63,213 nucleotides of DNA from a virus, in IMG/VR virus record IMGVR_UViG_3300025108_000042, positions 1 to 63,213 of that record. One strand, 5' to 3'. The position numbers were made by a program, and so were the translations under genes. A model generated the notes under the pieces. That model did no database searches, was not told where the DNA came from, and saw only the letters and a program-made list of their open reading frames with translations. Every line of letters begins with the position of its first letter. Within the stretch, counting starts at the first letter, position 1. Of the stretch, positions 46,063-53,973 are shown piece by piece.

Positions 46063-46070
46063 CAAAGATA
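46063..46070 (-). promoter_or_regulatory. Late promoter -7 box TATCTTTG
   Basis: Exact TAnnTTTG on the minus strand 25 bases before the portal ATG, in the 42-base gap after TerL. Confidence 0.5.
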
Positions 46071-46079
46071 GATAATTTA

Positions 46080-48200
46080 TTAACGCTGAATTACCTTGGC
46101 TTTACGGAAGAACTTCTTATTGCTGTTGTCTTTTTTTATTTCTTTCTTAATTGACTTTTGAGCAGCCATAAGAGCAAGACCAGCACTTATACTAAGGTCA
46201 AATTTGGTACGGTCGTCTATCTTAAAGTTAATCCAGTCTTCCAGAGTGTTGTCAAAAAACATTCTGCCGTAATTACCCTCTTCATTTAATCCTACATACT
46301 CGTGTATATATGCCTCAATAGACTGAGCGTGAGCTTGTATGATGTCTTGAGAGTTGGACGGTATACCTTTTGTTTTTGTTGCGCTACGTGATCCACCACC
46401 TAAATGTACTGGTCTATCCATAAGATATCCGTCATAACCTCTGTTCTCAAAGTATCTCGCAATACCGTACTTGTTATTCTCTATAAGTATCATATACCCA
46501 TAAAAAACAGCAGACATAAGAACATCCTCGTAGAATATTCTAGCTAGCGGTGGACGTGAAGCATACTCTAATACAAACATGTTTGAGGGATGCTCCATGT
46601 TTATTTTATTATATAAATGTAGTGCGCCCTTAGACCCCCTGCCGTCTACAGTTGTGTCGAGGTCATAGCTATCCACGCCTCCTACGCCCAGCCATGCGTT
46701 GCCAGGGGTTTTCTTACCTCTTTCTGTTACAACTTTATTGCGCAGTTCATCTGGTGGCATCCAGGCTATCCTAAATCTACCACTAGGGTCTGGTCTAAAA
46801 ATAACCTTTGTATCTTGAATGCCGTTCTCCCATACAAAATTACCACGAACAACAGGATTTGGATACAGCTCCATATTGTTTTCTAGTTGCTCGTATATCT
46901 TAGCGATATTAAAAGTAGATGCTTTAGTAGAGTCGCGAAACGCTTCGTCCATTGTAAATGGAAACTGACGTATAACTTCATTAAGGTCGTAGCTATCATT
47001 AGACAATGCCTTGCGCTCGTTCTTTAAAAACGTCTTAGCACCTATATCAATCATCTCATTGTCTACACCCAGTATAGGTTTTTCTGGATCATCAATAACA
47101 GGGTTTCCATAAAGATCAAAAAACCCTTCAAGGGCTTCATACGATGGTATAAATATTTTGTATAAACCTGTTTTTGTTCTGCCATTAGCATTACGCTCTG
47201 TGGGGTCTGAGTTGTATACGAGCTTTTTAAAGTTTCTACCTCCTTTGTCTAAAGGGTTTACAGTAGAACCTACCATTGCCTTCCCTATAATTTTACGACC
47301 CACAAGTAAACAAGTTCTATGTACACGCCATATCTCAGTTATATCCTCAGGCTTTTCTATTTTACCAGCTTCATCAAGAAATAGGTAGTGCAGCTTTTCA
47401 CCATCATAAGCATTAGACGTAGTGTTTTTCCAGTTAATAATGGTATCTAAAGCTTCGCCACTGTTTGCTGTTTTATTATTTTTGGTAATACGTTTTGATG
47501 GCTCGCGAAATGCTAACTCTTGACGTGGGTTAGTCGTACCGTCTTGTATAGGCTTAAAGAAAAATGGATAGTTCCGGTATATCGGCATTATCTTTTTCAT
47601 GAAGACATTTTCTTGTGCGTCCTTACCCGTCTTAGATACAATGCCTAATAACTTGTCTTTTACTTGAGTACCCTCATCAGATAAATTACCTGAACACATC
47701 TGTGTATATCCCGAACGTCTACACTTGACATAGACTTGACCCATGGATCTTGGGTCGTGCTCACACGCAACGAAGTGCCTAGAAAGTCTATTCTGGAATT
47801 CCAGGTAGCTAGGATATCCAATATCAATCTTGGACCATTGCAAGAACATATAATGATGACCTGTTATATAAGTAGGCTCACCATTGTTCATGAACCATAC
47901 GCCATTCCTGCGTCTATCAAACTCTTTACGTATAAACTCCGTATACCTTTCTTTAAAAGGCTTCGGCATCTCTGTCCAGTCGTCCATGGACCTAATCTTC
48001 ATCAAATCTGACGGGGGGTCTAGTCTACGCCAGTATTGATCTTCTTTTTTTGATTCGCTAAAGAGTATATCCTTTTTTTTAGGAACAGCTGGCAATTGCA
48101 GATAAACATCAGATATATTAATTACATCACCACCAGTACCCTTCGGGCATATGTTTACTACTGGCTCGTCAATACCCTCTATGTTTACTAATCCAGCCAT
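46080..48200 (-). CDS. terL: Terminase large subunit
   Basis: A 706-residue packaging motor. ATPase: Walker A-like KCRRSGYT at 159-166 (a non-standard form seen in crAss-like terminases), Walker B LHYLFLDEAG at 270-279 with Asp276-Glu277, and motif III near GSTVNP (311-316). Nuclease: GGVDSYDLD at 507-515, an acidic residue at about 560 and FDLSISAGLALMAA near the C-terminus, RNase H-like. The larger than usual size fits crAss-like TerL. It abuts the small upstream gene and precedes the portal. Confidence 0.93.
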   Translation of the reverse strand: MAGLVNIEGIDEPVVNICPKGTGGDVINISDVYLQLPAVPKKKDILFSESKKEDQYWRRLDPPSDLMKIRSMDDWTEMPKPFKERYTEFIRKEFDRRRNGVWFMNNGEPTYITGHHYMFLQWSKIDIGYPSYLEFQNRLSRHFVACEHDPRSMGQVYVKCRRSGYTQMCSGNLSDEGTQVKDKLLGIVSKTGKDAQENVFMKKIMPIYRNYPFFFKPIQDGTTNPRQELAFREPSKRITKNNKTANSGEALDTIINWKNTTSNAYDGEKLHYLFLDEAGKIEKPEDITEIWRVHRTCLLVGRKIIGKAMVGSTVNPLDKGGRNFKKLVYNSDPTERNANGRTKTGLYKIFIPSYEALEGFFDLYGNPVIDDPEKPILGVDNEMIDIGAKTFLKNERKALSNDSYDLNEVIRQFPFTMDEAFRDSTKASTFNIAKIYEQLENNMELYPNPVVRGNFVWENGIQDTKVIFRPDPSGRFRIAWMPPDELRNKVVTERGKKTPGNAWLGVGGVDSYDLDTTVDGRGSKGALHLYNKINMEHPSNMFVLEYASRPPLARIFYEDVLMSAVFYGYMILIENNKYGIARYFENRGYDGYLMDRPVHLGGGSRSATKTKGIPSNSQDIIQAHAQSIEAYIHEYVGLNEEGNYGRMFFDNTLEDWINFKIDDRTKFDLSISAGLALMAAQKSIKKEIKKDNSNKKFFRKAKVIQR

Positions 48201-48497
48201 CTATTTCTTTGCAAACTTTTCACTAAAACCAGAGCTGTAGTCTACCTCTTCTTTTATATTGCCCGTTTTCTTTAGCTCTTTTAGCATTAGCTCTAATTTC
48301 TGATACTCCGTTATAAGCTCCTTAGCATCTATTGCTGACTGCTTTATACTTTGCAGTTCAGACCTGCGCTGGCTACCACTTAACTCTTTGTCTACAGGCT
48401 TCTTAATTTCTTCTGTAATATTTTCAATAGCTATAGACATAGCATGCAGAAGCTCTTCTCCAGCGTATACACTGTCAAATTTTTTTCTGCGTCCCAT
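48201..48497 (-). CDS. Possible terminase small subunit
   Basis: A 98-residue, charged, helical protein directly upstream of TerL (adjacent with no gap), with a basic N-terminus (MGRRKKF) and a helix-rich body (LHAMSIAIENITEEI, then EYQKLELMLKELKK coiled coil). The position is right for TerS and the size is plausible, but no helix-turn-helix is obvious. Its ATG overlaps the stop of the GroES-like gene. Confidence 0.45.
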   Translation of the reverse strand: MGRRKKFDSVYAGEELLHAMSIAIENITEEIKKPVDKELSGSQRRSELQSIKQSAIDAKELITEYQKLELMLKELKKTGNIKEEVDYSSGFSEKFAKK

Positions 48498-49084
48498 TAG
48501 AATCCAGTTGCGTAAATATGTCCAATATGTGTACGGTAAACCTCCTGACCATCTATTTTCATCCGATAGTCAGCGTTCTTCATAATCATTACTTTATCAC
48601 CTTTTTTTAATCCGAGCTCTTGTACAGCTGGCGAATCGTAAAGAACATAACCAAACATATTGTATTCTGGCTTTTTGAGTTCTGTGATGATGCCGCTTTC
48701 AGTAACTTCTTCATCCTCCTGTTCTTCTGGCGTTAAGAATATCCATTCAGACAATAAGTGTATCTCTCCAGTGTCTTGACACTTGTAAGCGTAAGCTTGT
48801 GTGTTTCCACTGTTGTAGGGATCAAATCTGACAAAATATATATCATCATCTACAAGTTGACCCTTACCTTCGTTGGATACAACGACATGGTGGTGAAAGT
48901 ATAATATGTCTCCAGGTTTAACCCCAGTGTTGTGTTTTTCCGGAACCAAGTATACTTCAGCAGACATCTTTCTGTTTTCAAACTCATTCCATTTAGGATC
49001 TAGATATATTGACTTATCGCCAACCTTTAGCTCATCGTTAAAAGCTTTTGGCATTCTAACGAAGAAATCGTGTAGTGATCTCAT
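48497..49084 (-). CDS. Tandem GroES-fold protein, co-chaperonin candidate
   Basis: A 195-residue protein. The C-terminal 60 residues follow the GroES barrel pattern: GYVLYDSPAVQELGLKKGDK with VMIM, then a basic DYRMKIDGQEVYRTHIGHIYA, matching the GD-x-V and G-x-E-Y positions of GroES. The N-terminal half (EVYLVPEKHNTGVKPGDILY, FHHH) looks like a second, diverged copy with an insert. Phages such as T4 (gp31) use a GroES substitute to fold capsid protein. Its place at the head of the TerL-portal group fits this. Assignment is by eye. Confidence 0.5.
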   Translation of the reverse strand: MRSLHDFFVRMPKAFNDELKVGDKSIYLDPKWNEFENRKMSAEVYLVPEKHNTGVKPGDILYFHHHVVVSNEGKGQLVDDDIYFVRFDPYNSGNTQAYAYKCQDTGEIHLLSEWIFLTPEEQEDEEVTESGIITELKKPEYNMFGYVLYDSPAVQELGLKKGDKVMIMKNADYRMKIDGQEVYRTHIGHIYATGF

Positions 49085-49102
49085 CTTAATTAAATTTAAT
49101 TG

Positions 49103-49127
49103 GTGTTAATTAACTAACACAAACTTA
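49103..49127 (-). promoter_or_regulatory. Late promoter with adjacent palindrome
   Basis: -7 box TAAGTTTG (49120-49127, exact TAnnTTTG on the minus strand) runs straight into an 18-base interrupted palindrome (GTGTTA / TAACAC arms, 49103-49120), so it may be an operator or a 5' hairpin. The box includes the stop codon of the upstream gene. Confidence 0.5.
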
Positions 49128-49358
49128 CGAAAAATCACAGTCGTATTCTATGAGCACGGGCATGTCAACTGTAGACTTCCATAGCATCACACCGTCTCTA
49201 GGGTGTTTGATATAAATGAGGTATTGCGTTTTTCCGTACTTATGTAAGTACTTTTCATCGAGTATAATCGTGTCTACTTTAGACTCACCAGCTCGTTGAC
49301 CTATATAATAAGCCATAGCTTTTAGGGGATTGTCCCCTATAATAATTTTACGTATCAT
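49125..49358 (-). CDS. Small protein, unknown function
   Basis: A 77-residue protein with beta-like segments (VDTIILDEKYLHKYGKTQYLIYI). No family recognised. Its stop codon is shared with the -7 box that serves the following gene. Confidence 0.65.
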   Translation of the reverse strand: MIRKIIIGDNPLKAMAYYIGQRAGESKVDTIILDEKYLHKYGKTQYLIYIKHPRDGVMLWKSTVDMPVLIEYDCDFS

Positions 49359-49363
49359 TCTTT

Positions 49364-49690
49364 TTAATTTATATCTCCGTTTCTACGGGCTAAGTCGATC
49401 CAGTAATCAATACTGCCTGGGTCTGGTTCGCTTTCTTGGCGATATGCCTCAACACAATAAGAAAGAAGATCATCTAATTCCTCTTCATCTGTTACAGAAA
49501 AAGATGACAATAAGTTCATGTTAGCACGTTCCTGACCCTCTTCATCAATGTATGAAGAATCCATATCTAAAAAACCAACAGCAACACAGGCGATAAACGA
49601 GTCTTCTATATCGTACTTTTTGGCAACAGAAGCTATAGCGAGTATGAGTTCTTGTATCTCATAGATTGCATCTTTCTCGTTTTCTTTCAT
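49364..49690 (-). CDS. Acidic helical protein, unknown function
   Basis: A 108-residue acidic protein (IYEIQELILAIASVAKKYDI, DEEELDDLLSYCVEAY). I use ATG at 49690; the longer frame from 49717 would need TTG inside the promoter box. It lies divergent from the plus-strand regulator-like gene at 49742. Confidence 0.6.
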   Translation of the reverse strand: MKENEKDAIYEIQELILAIASVAKKYDIEDSFIACVAVGFLDMDSSYIDEEGQERANMNLLSSFSVTDEEELDDLLSYCVEAYRQESEPDPGSIDYWIDLARRNGDIN

Positions 49691-49714
49691 TTGATTTACA
49701 ATGTTTAATTTTAT

Positions 49715-49722
49715 CAAATATA
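49715..49722 (-). promoter_or_regulatory. Late promoter -7 box TATATTTG
   Basis: Exact TAnnTTTG on the minus strand, 25 bases before the ATG at 49690, in the 51-base gap between divergent genes. Confidence 0.5.
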
Positions 49723-49741
49723 CTAATTTAATAAAAGGCTT

Positions 49742-50188
49742 ATGCCGAAGGGACGGGTAGCGAAGACAAAGATGTTTAGAGATTTCTCATACATCAAGGA
49801 CAAATGGATTAAAGAAAACTACTTAAAGAACTGGAGTATTGTTATGAGCGACATGCTTTCCAGATATGACCTTTCAGATAAAGAGATGAGGTTCATGCTC
49901 TTCGTCTACGACCTGGAGTTCTTCACTATGGACTGGATTGCCGGAGAGTACAAGTATGAGAAAAGAAACATAGGACGTAGGCTTGTATACCCTCTTCTTA
50001 AAAAGGGGTACGTCTATAAGCATTTTGATAAGCTTACTCCGTCTACGGCTAGAGAAGATCATTTGTTTAGGGATGAAAGTAAATACAATTACCGTGTAAG
50101 GTACGCTCTCAGCCAAAATGGTAGACTAGTTGTGTCTAGATTTTACCGAAAGATGGCTGGTGAGGAACCTATTAGTGTGAAGAAATAG
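49742..50188 (+). CDS. Winged-helix DNA-binding protein candidate
   Basis: A 148-residue protein on the opposite strand from all its neighbours. The pattern LSDKEMRFMLFVYDLEFFTM, then a short YEKRNIGRRLVYPLLKKGYV recognition-helix-like segment and a YRVRYALSQNGRLVVSRFYR wing resembles MarR-type winged helix proteins. A lone plus-strand regulator inside the late block could control the switch from early to late genes. The 3' end overlaps the convergent gene at 50172 by 17 bases. Confidence 0.55.
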   Translation: MPKGRVAKTKMFRDFSYIKDKWIKENYLKNWSIVMSDMLSRYDLSDKEMRFMLFVYDLEFFTMDWIAGEYKYEKRNIGRRLVYPLLKKGYVYKHFDKLTPSTAREDHLFRDESKYNYRVRYALSQNGRLVVSRFYRKMAGEEPISVKK

Positions 50189-50339
50189 TTTTAAAGGGCT
50201 TTTTTAATGACGCACCTTTATGTGGTACAAACTTACCCTTGTGCTCTTGAAGGTAATAACGCCCTCCCTTGTCCATCCAATGATATCCAGAGGGGGCATC
50301 AACCATTACTTTAGCTGTTTTCTTTTTAGCTTTCACCAC
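50172..50339 (-). CDS. 55-residue basic protein, GTG start
   Basis: A short basic protein (VKAKKKTAKVMVDAPSGYHW, then GGRYYLQEHKGKFVPHKGAS). GTG at 50339 (or 50336) overlaps the end of the upstream gene; ATG at 50306 is an alternative. The Lys-rich start matches the tags of neighbours. The 3' end overlaps the convergent plus-strand gene. Confidence 0.55.
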   Translation of the reverse strand: MVKAKKKTAKVMVDAPSGYHWMDKGGRYYLQEHKGKFVPHKGASLKKPFKTISSH

Positions 50340-50613
50340 GCAACAATGTAAAGTCGTTAGCGTCTAATACACCATTACCGTTTTTATCAAGCTTTACTTG
50401 ACCACCTTTAAGGTATTCTTTTACTTTACCGCCAGCGTAGTATTTCTTTTTCTTCTTAGATTTCTTTTTAATCTTACGCTCTTGCTCTAGCATTTCCTTT
50501 GTAGGTTTTTTACCAGAACCTTTTTTAGCACGGATGTTATCCCACAAACCACGTTGGCTGTAGCTACCATCTTTACGCTTGATCATTTTCTTTTTTTTCT
50601 TTGCTTTTGCCAT
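50326..50613 (-). CDS. Lys-rich protein with EF-hand loop
   Basis: A 95-residue, extremely basic protein. The C-terminus has one canonical EF-hand/dockerin-type loop (DKNGNGVLDAND, about residues 77-88), preceded by the tag-like YYAGGKVKEYLKGGQVK. The charge suggests nucleic-acid binding or packaging in the head; the loop could bind calcium. Confidence 0.65.
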   Translation of the reverse strand: MAKAKKKKKMIKRKDGSYSQRGLWDNIRAKKGSGKKPTKEMLEQERKIKKKSKKKKKYYAGGKVKEYLKGGQVKLDKNGNGVLDANDFTLLRGES

Positions 50614-50614
50614 T

Positions 50615-51421
50615 TTATCTGTTTTTACGCATTCTTTCTAGTGCTGCTCTATTTTGGTTAACAAACTGAGCGTTATCTGGTCCTTGTTTCTTTCTTACTT
50701 CCCCTTCTGATGTTCTGTATATAAACTCACCTGTTTGTTGGTTTAACTTAACACCGTATATTTCTGGTAGCACCCTGCGCAAAGCTGGAGGTTTGCTCAT
50801 ATCCATATTGCCGAACGGTAGTTTTGGTGGAAGTTCAACCATAGACTCTTTAGGTCGTATAGGTTTTTTACTTGTTGATGACATGCTAGAAACAGGGTTA
50901 TCTGAATCTATTCTAAAGTAAGAGTAATCTCCATTAGATTGTCCTGGCTCATATATGCCGGCACTTACTGTAGCCTTTAAATCGGGGTCATAATATGTTG
51001 TATCCGCGGGAACAGCAGCTCTAAGCATTCTGTCCATAAACATGTCTTGATACTTAGATAGCGCTCCAGGGGTTTGGAAAAGACTATCCACCTGTGGGTT
51101 TATTCCTTTGACAAACTTATTAGCCTCTTCTCTACCTAGCTCTCTTTGAGGTATAGACTGACCTAGCTTTTCAAATATTGGATCTACAGGTTCTCCATTG
51201 TAAATCTTTCGTAGTTTGAACTCAGGTTCAGTTTGTTCTGATGCATAGGGATCTGCTTCGTCAATAAGAGACAAATCTATCATTCTACGAATTAAACCCT
51301 GCGCATCGGTAAAACTAGTGTCTCTATCTACGTTTGTTTTTACAGATGTAGTATCTGAAGCTCTACGTTTCTTAGGATTTACAGGTCCACCTTTCTTATA
51401 TTTTTTGTACTTACCCTTCAT
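50615..51421 (-). CDS. K/G-tagged late protein
   Basis: A 268-residue protein with N-terminal MKGKYKKYKKGGPVNPKKRR, then a mostly disordered or helical body with Pro-rich parts (RPKESMVELPPKLPFG) and YRTSEGEVRKKQG. No family recognised. Starts inside the stop of the upstream gene (51421). Confidence 0.65.
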   Translation of the reverse strand: MKGKYKKYKKGGPVNPKKRRASDTTSVKTNVDRDTSFTDAQGLIRRMIDLSLIDEADPYASEQTEPEFKLRKIYNGEPVDPIFEKLGQSIPQRELGREEANKFVKGINPQVDSLFQTPGALSKYQDMFMDRMLRAAVPADTTYYDPDLKATVSAGIYEPGQSNGDYSYFRIDSDNPVSSMSSTSKKPIRPKESMVELPPKLPFGNMDMSKPPALRRVLPEIYGVKLNQQTGEFIYRTSEGEVRKKQGPDNAQFVNQNRAALERMRKNR

Positions 51422-52641
51422 TATTTCTTCTTAAGTTTTACTTTACCGCCATTCATAAGATATATAGGGTTTCTGTTTTCACCGCGCCTTCCGTTAGGTA
51501 TAACATATTCTGAAGCTTTCTTCCTAGGGGTTTTTGTTATTGGTGGGTTTTTAAAAACTGGTCTGATACCATACTCTTCTTGGTAAGCATCAAGGTATCT
51601 ATCTAACTCGCGCTGACTCTTTTGTACTAGATAGTCCTCTCTGTCGGATTCGTATCTTTCGTCTGCGTCTTCTAGTGTTTTCTTAAATTTCTTTTCTTGC
51701 TGCTTGTATGCTTTTTGTAGTGGGTTTCTCATAATACCAGCAGTTGGTATTACCAATCCATCTGTACGAGAAAGACCACCTCCACCAAGTATAGCAGCCA
51801 TTGGAGCAAACCAAGTAGCTTCACCCACTTTTGATACGTACCCTTCAGAAGCTTGGTTGTATTGATCTACTAGAGCTGGACGATCGGCAGCGGATGCGTC
51901 TTGTATTTGGTCTGATATGCCAACCATAGTCTTTTCTTGCTTATATAAATCATTATAAGTTTTTGCTGCGTAAGCCATGGCTGCGATGTCTTCAATATGC
52001 CTACCTCCTGTAGATGCACCTCCAGCTAAAAGAGTATTAGCAGGTGGGAACACAGAACCAGGAGTTTGTCTGAACTTATCTAGCAAAGTGTTATCTAGCT
52101 TTTCTTTTTGGTGTCCTAACTTATAGTTACCAAATCTAACTTCATCTATTATATCGTTCTGCTCATCTCCTAAGTTCACACCAGCATTGGCTCGTGTTTT
52201 CCCCATAGTTACGTTTTCTCCTGTTTTTTTCCATTTACCAGTAGCGTAATACGGTGTTCTATAGTTTACACCGTCTGGTGATTGTTTAGCATTCTTCCAA
52301 CGCTGCAATGATATTGGACCTAGATTGTATGTTGTTGTGTAATCATCTAAGGGCAATGCTTTATCGTATAAACTTTCTACTCTTTGTCTAGAAACAAAAT
52401 CATAGAATGATGGTAGGTCGTCTCTATTTCTATCTTCTGGAAGCTCTGCATCTCTATAGTCTGGAGCCCAACCATATCGTTCAGACAATTTATCCAGTTG
52501 AGACTGCACTAGGTCTTCTAACTTGTCTTCCCATCCACCTTTATAACGGACAGGACCACCTATCATACGACTGAATCTAGGACCTTTCTTACCCTTCTTA
52601 CCGGGCTTACCACCGCCTTCGTATTTGTACTTCCCTTTCAT
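51421..52641 (-). CDS. K/G-tagged late protein at both ends
   Basis: A 406-residue protein with N-terminal MKGKYKYEGGGKPGKKGKKG and C-terminal YLMNGGKVKLKKK. The body has GPVRYKGGWEDKLEDLVQSQ, an Ala-rich middle (IEDIAAMAYAAKTYNDLYKQ) and a charged helical part (KKFKKTLEDADERYESDRED). No family recognised; head-internal location is inferred from the tags. Confidence 0.68.
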   Translation of the reverse strand: MKGKYKYEGGGKPGKKGKKGPRFSRMIGGPVRYKGGWEDKLEDLVQSQLDKLSERYGWAPDYRDAELPEDRNRDDLPSFYDFVSRQRVESLYDKALPLDDYTTTYNLGPISLQRWKNAKQSPDGVNYRTPYYATGKWKKTGENVTMGKTRANAGVNLGDEQNDIIDEVRFGNYKLGHQKEKLDNTLLDKFRQTPGSVFPPANTLLAGGASTGGRHIEDIAAMAYAAKTYNDLYKQEKTMVGISDQIQDASAADRPALVDQYNQASEGYVSKVGEATWFAPMAAILGGGGLSRTDGLVIPTAGIMRNPLQKAYKQQEKKFKKTLEDADERYESDREDYLVQKSQRELDRYLDAYQEEYGIRPVFKNPPITKTPRKKASEYVIPNGRRGENRNPIYLMNGGKVKLKKK

Positions 52642-53024
52642 AAAAATGGATTTATTTTTTTTCTAGGTAGCATAAGCTCCGGGAATTTAGCATCTCTAAC
52701 TTCTTGCATAGGAATACGTTTGCTGTACTCTTCTCTGCCAGGTCTAGAGTTTCTAGCCATAACTAGGTTTTCAGGGTCCATGATATAGGGACGCATGGTA
52801 TACATAGGGTCTGAATCTTCTTGATCAATAGCTCCTCCCATCATACCTCTATCAATATAGCTGGTAATCTCTGGTGGCATATTCTCTGGATCCATAATAC
52901 CTTCAAGCATCATTATCTTAGCAGCTAAAGCAAGCTCTTCCATTTGTCTAGCAAACTCTGTCTTCTTGCTTACCTTTTTCTTTTTAGGTTTGCCACCGCC
53001 TTTGTATTTATATCTACCCTTCAT
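52638..53024 (-). CDS. K/G-tagged late protein (128 residues)
   Basis: I start this gene at 53024 (MKGRYKYKGGGKPKKKK), because the tag repeats that of the next gene and the upstream part of the frame overlaps the leader gene. Body is Met-, Pro- and Glu-rich (IMMLEGIMDPENMPPEITSY). It overlaps the next gene by four bases. Confidence 0.65.
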   Translation of the reverse strand: MKGRYKYKGGGKPKKKKVSKKTEFARQMEELALAAKIMMLEGIMDPENMPPEITSYIDRGMMGGAIDQEDSDPMYTMRPYIMDPENLVMARNSRPGREEYSKRIPMQEVRDAKFPELMLPRKKINPFL

Positions 53025-53172
53025 TCTTCTTACAGTTTTTTGCTTCAGAACAATAGCATATTTCATCGCTACCACAAGCAAATGGATGCTCTGCTGTTGT
53101 TTTTATACCCGCTATTCGGTGTAACATACTCACTAACAGTACAATGCCTAATAGTATAATAATTCCTGTCAT
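53014..53172 (-). CDS. 52-residue membrane protein with four cysteines
   Basis: First gene of the late block. Residues 3-17 form a hydrophobic helix (GIIILLGIVLLVSML), and the C-terminal part has Cys33, Cys39, Cys41 and Cys47 with Lys at the end. The ATG is five bases after a perfect -7 box, and the 3' end overlaps the next gene by 11 bases. Membrane anchored with a small disulfide or metal knot; function unknown. Confidence 0.6.
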   Translation of the reverse strand: MTGIIILLGIVLLVSMLHRIAGIKTTAEHPFACGSDEICYCSEAKNCKKNEG

Positions 53173-53177
53173 AGATA

Positions 53178-53185
53178 CAAAGATA
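53178..53185 (-). promoter_or_regulatory. First late promoter, -7 box TATCTTTG
   Basis: Exact TAnnTTTG on the minus strand followed by TATCT and ATG, the same layout as 30072-30079. It should launch the entire late block with almost no leader. Confidence 0.6.
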
Positions 53186-53934
53186 ATCAATATAATGCTA
53201 CAGCTGTTTGTGTCAAATGAGACTTGATAATGTCATTTATTTTTACTAACTTAGCATTGTGATTGAGATCAAACGCATGATTGAACTCATGTTCTTAAGT
53301 GAATCAGTTTATAGTTCAGAAATAAACTAATCCAAGTACAGAGTGCCAAATCCCAATTAAGGCACACTCTAAAATTCACGTTAAACACTACAATACGCCC
53401 TAACTATACCTGTTTCTGAACCACGCGTTCAGTCCCAGAGATCCCCTTACAACAGCTGTTATTAGTATTGCATACACAGTGTCCACTACCTAACAGATAT
53501 ATCCTATACACCCCCGCAAATCCATACTCTGAACCCAAACAACAACTTTCTGCACTTTACAGCAATCTATTGCCCCGAAAAATACCCCAGAAATATCTAC
53601 CTAGGGGATTATATATATAGTCTACCGATAGAAACCGCGCACCTAAACCGATATCCAGACCACCCCCGCCCGACCAGCTGACCGCCTTTGTGCACTTTTT
53701 CAGCTTTTAGCACCGTTTACTGCCTGTCTGGCGATCTTTGTTCTACCTGTTTAGTGATCAATACCAACCCTTGCACCTCCAGACAACCGAAACAACCGTA
53801 TAGCTCCTATGTAGGGCATTTACTGTCGTATCTGGGGCAACACCTAACCAGCTGACGAGCTGACCGGATTAAGAGCTTACGAGCTGACCAGCTGACGAGC
53901 TCAGGTAGTGTTGAATTCTTTTTGTTGCGTTCGT
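53186..53934. other. Gene-free switch region, replication origin candidate
   Basis: About 750 bases without a convincing gene, between divergent gene blocks. Contents: a hairpin at 53340-53370 (AGAGTGCC / GGCACACTCT), a C-rich plus strand from about 53500 to 53700, an AT-rich tract near 53610-53625 (TTATATATATAG), and direct repeats of ACCAGCTGACGAGCT at 53847-53861 and 53887-53901 with a partial copy at 53673. Repeats, an AT-rich tract and strand switch are typical of origins. No DnaA box was confirmed. Confidence 0.4.
53847..53901. repeat. Iteron-like direct repeats, 40-base period
   Basis: Two identical 15-base copies of ACCAGCTGACGAGCT start exactly 40 bases apart (53847 and 53887); GAGCTGACC units fill the space between. 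A shorter copy (ACCAGCTGACC) starts at 53673. Confidence 0.65.
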
Positions 53935-53964
53935 TTTGTTTATTCACATTTGTTTATATATTGC
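53935..53964 (+). promoter_or_regulatory. Promoter of the right plus-strand operon
   Basis: TTTG at 53935-53938, 18 bases, then TATATTGC at 53957-53964, close to the Bacteroidota layout. Transcription from about 53970 would give a leader of about 195 nt before the first gene. Confidence 0.45.
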
Positions 53965-53973
53965 AATTCAGTA

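Noticed and set aside
53025-53081. N-terminal extension of the tagged gene at 52638
   Set aside because: The stretch is coding in another frame for the 52-residue membrane protein, and the MKGRYKYKGGG tag marks the true start.
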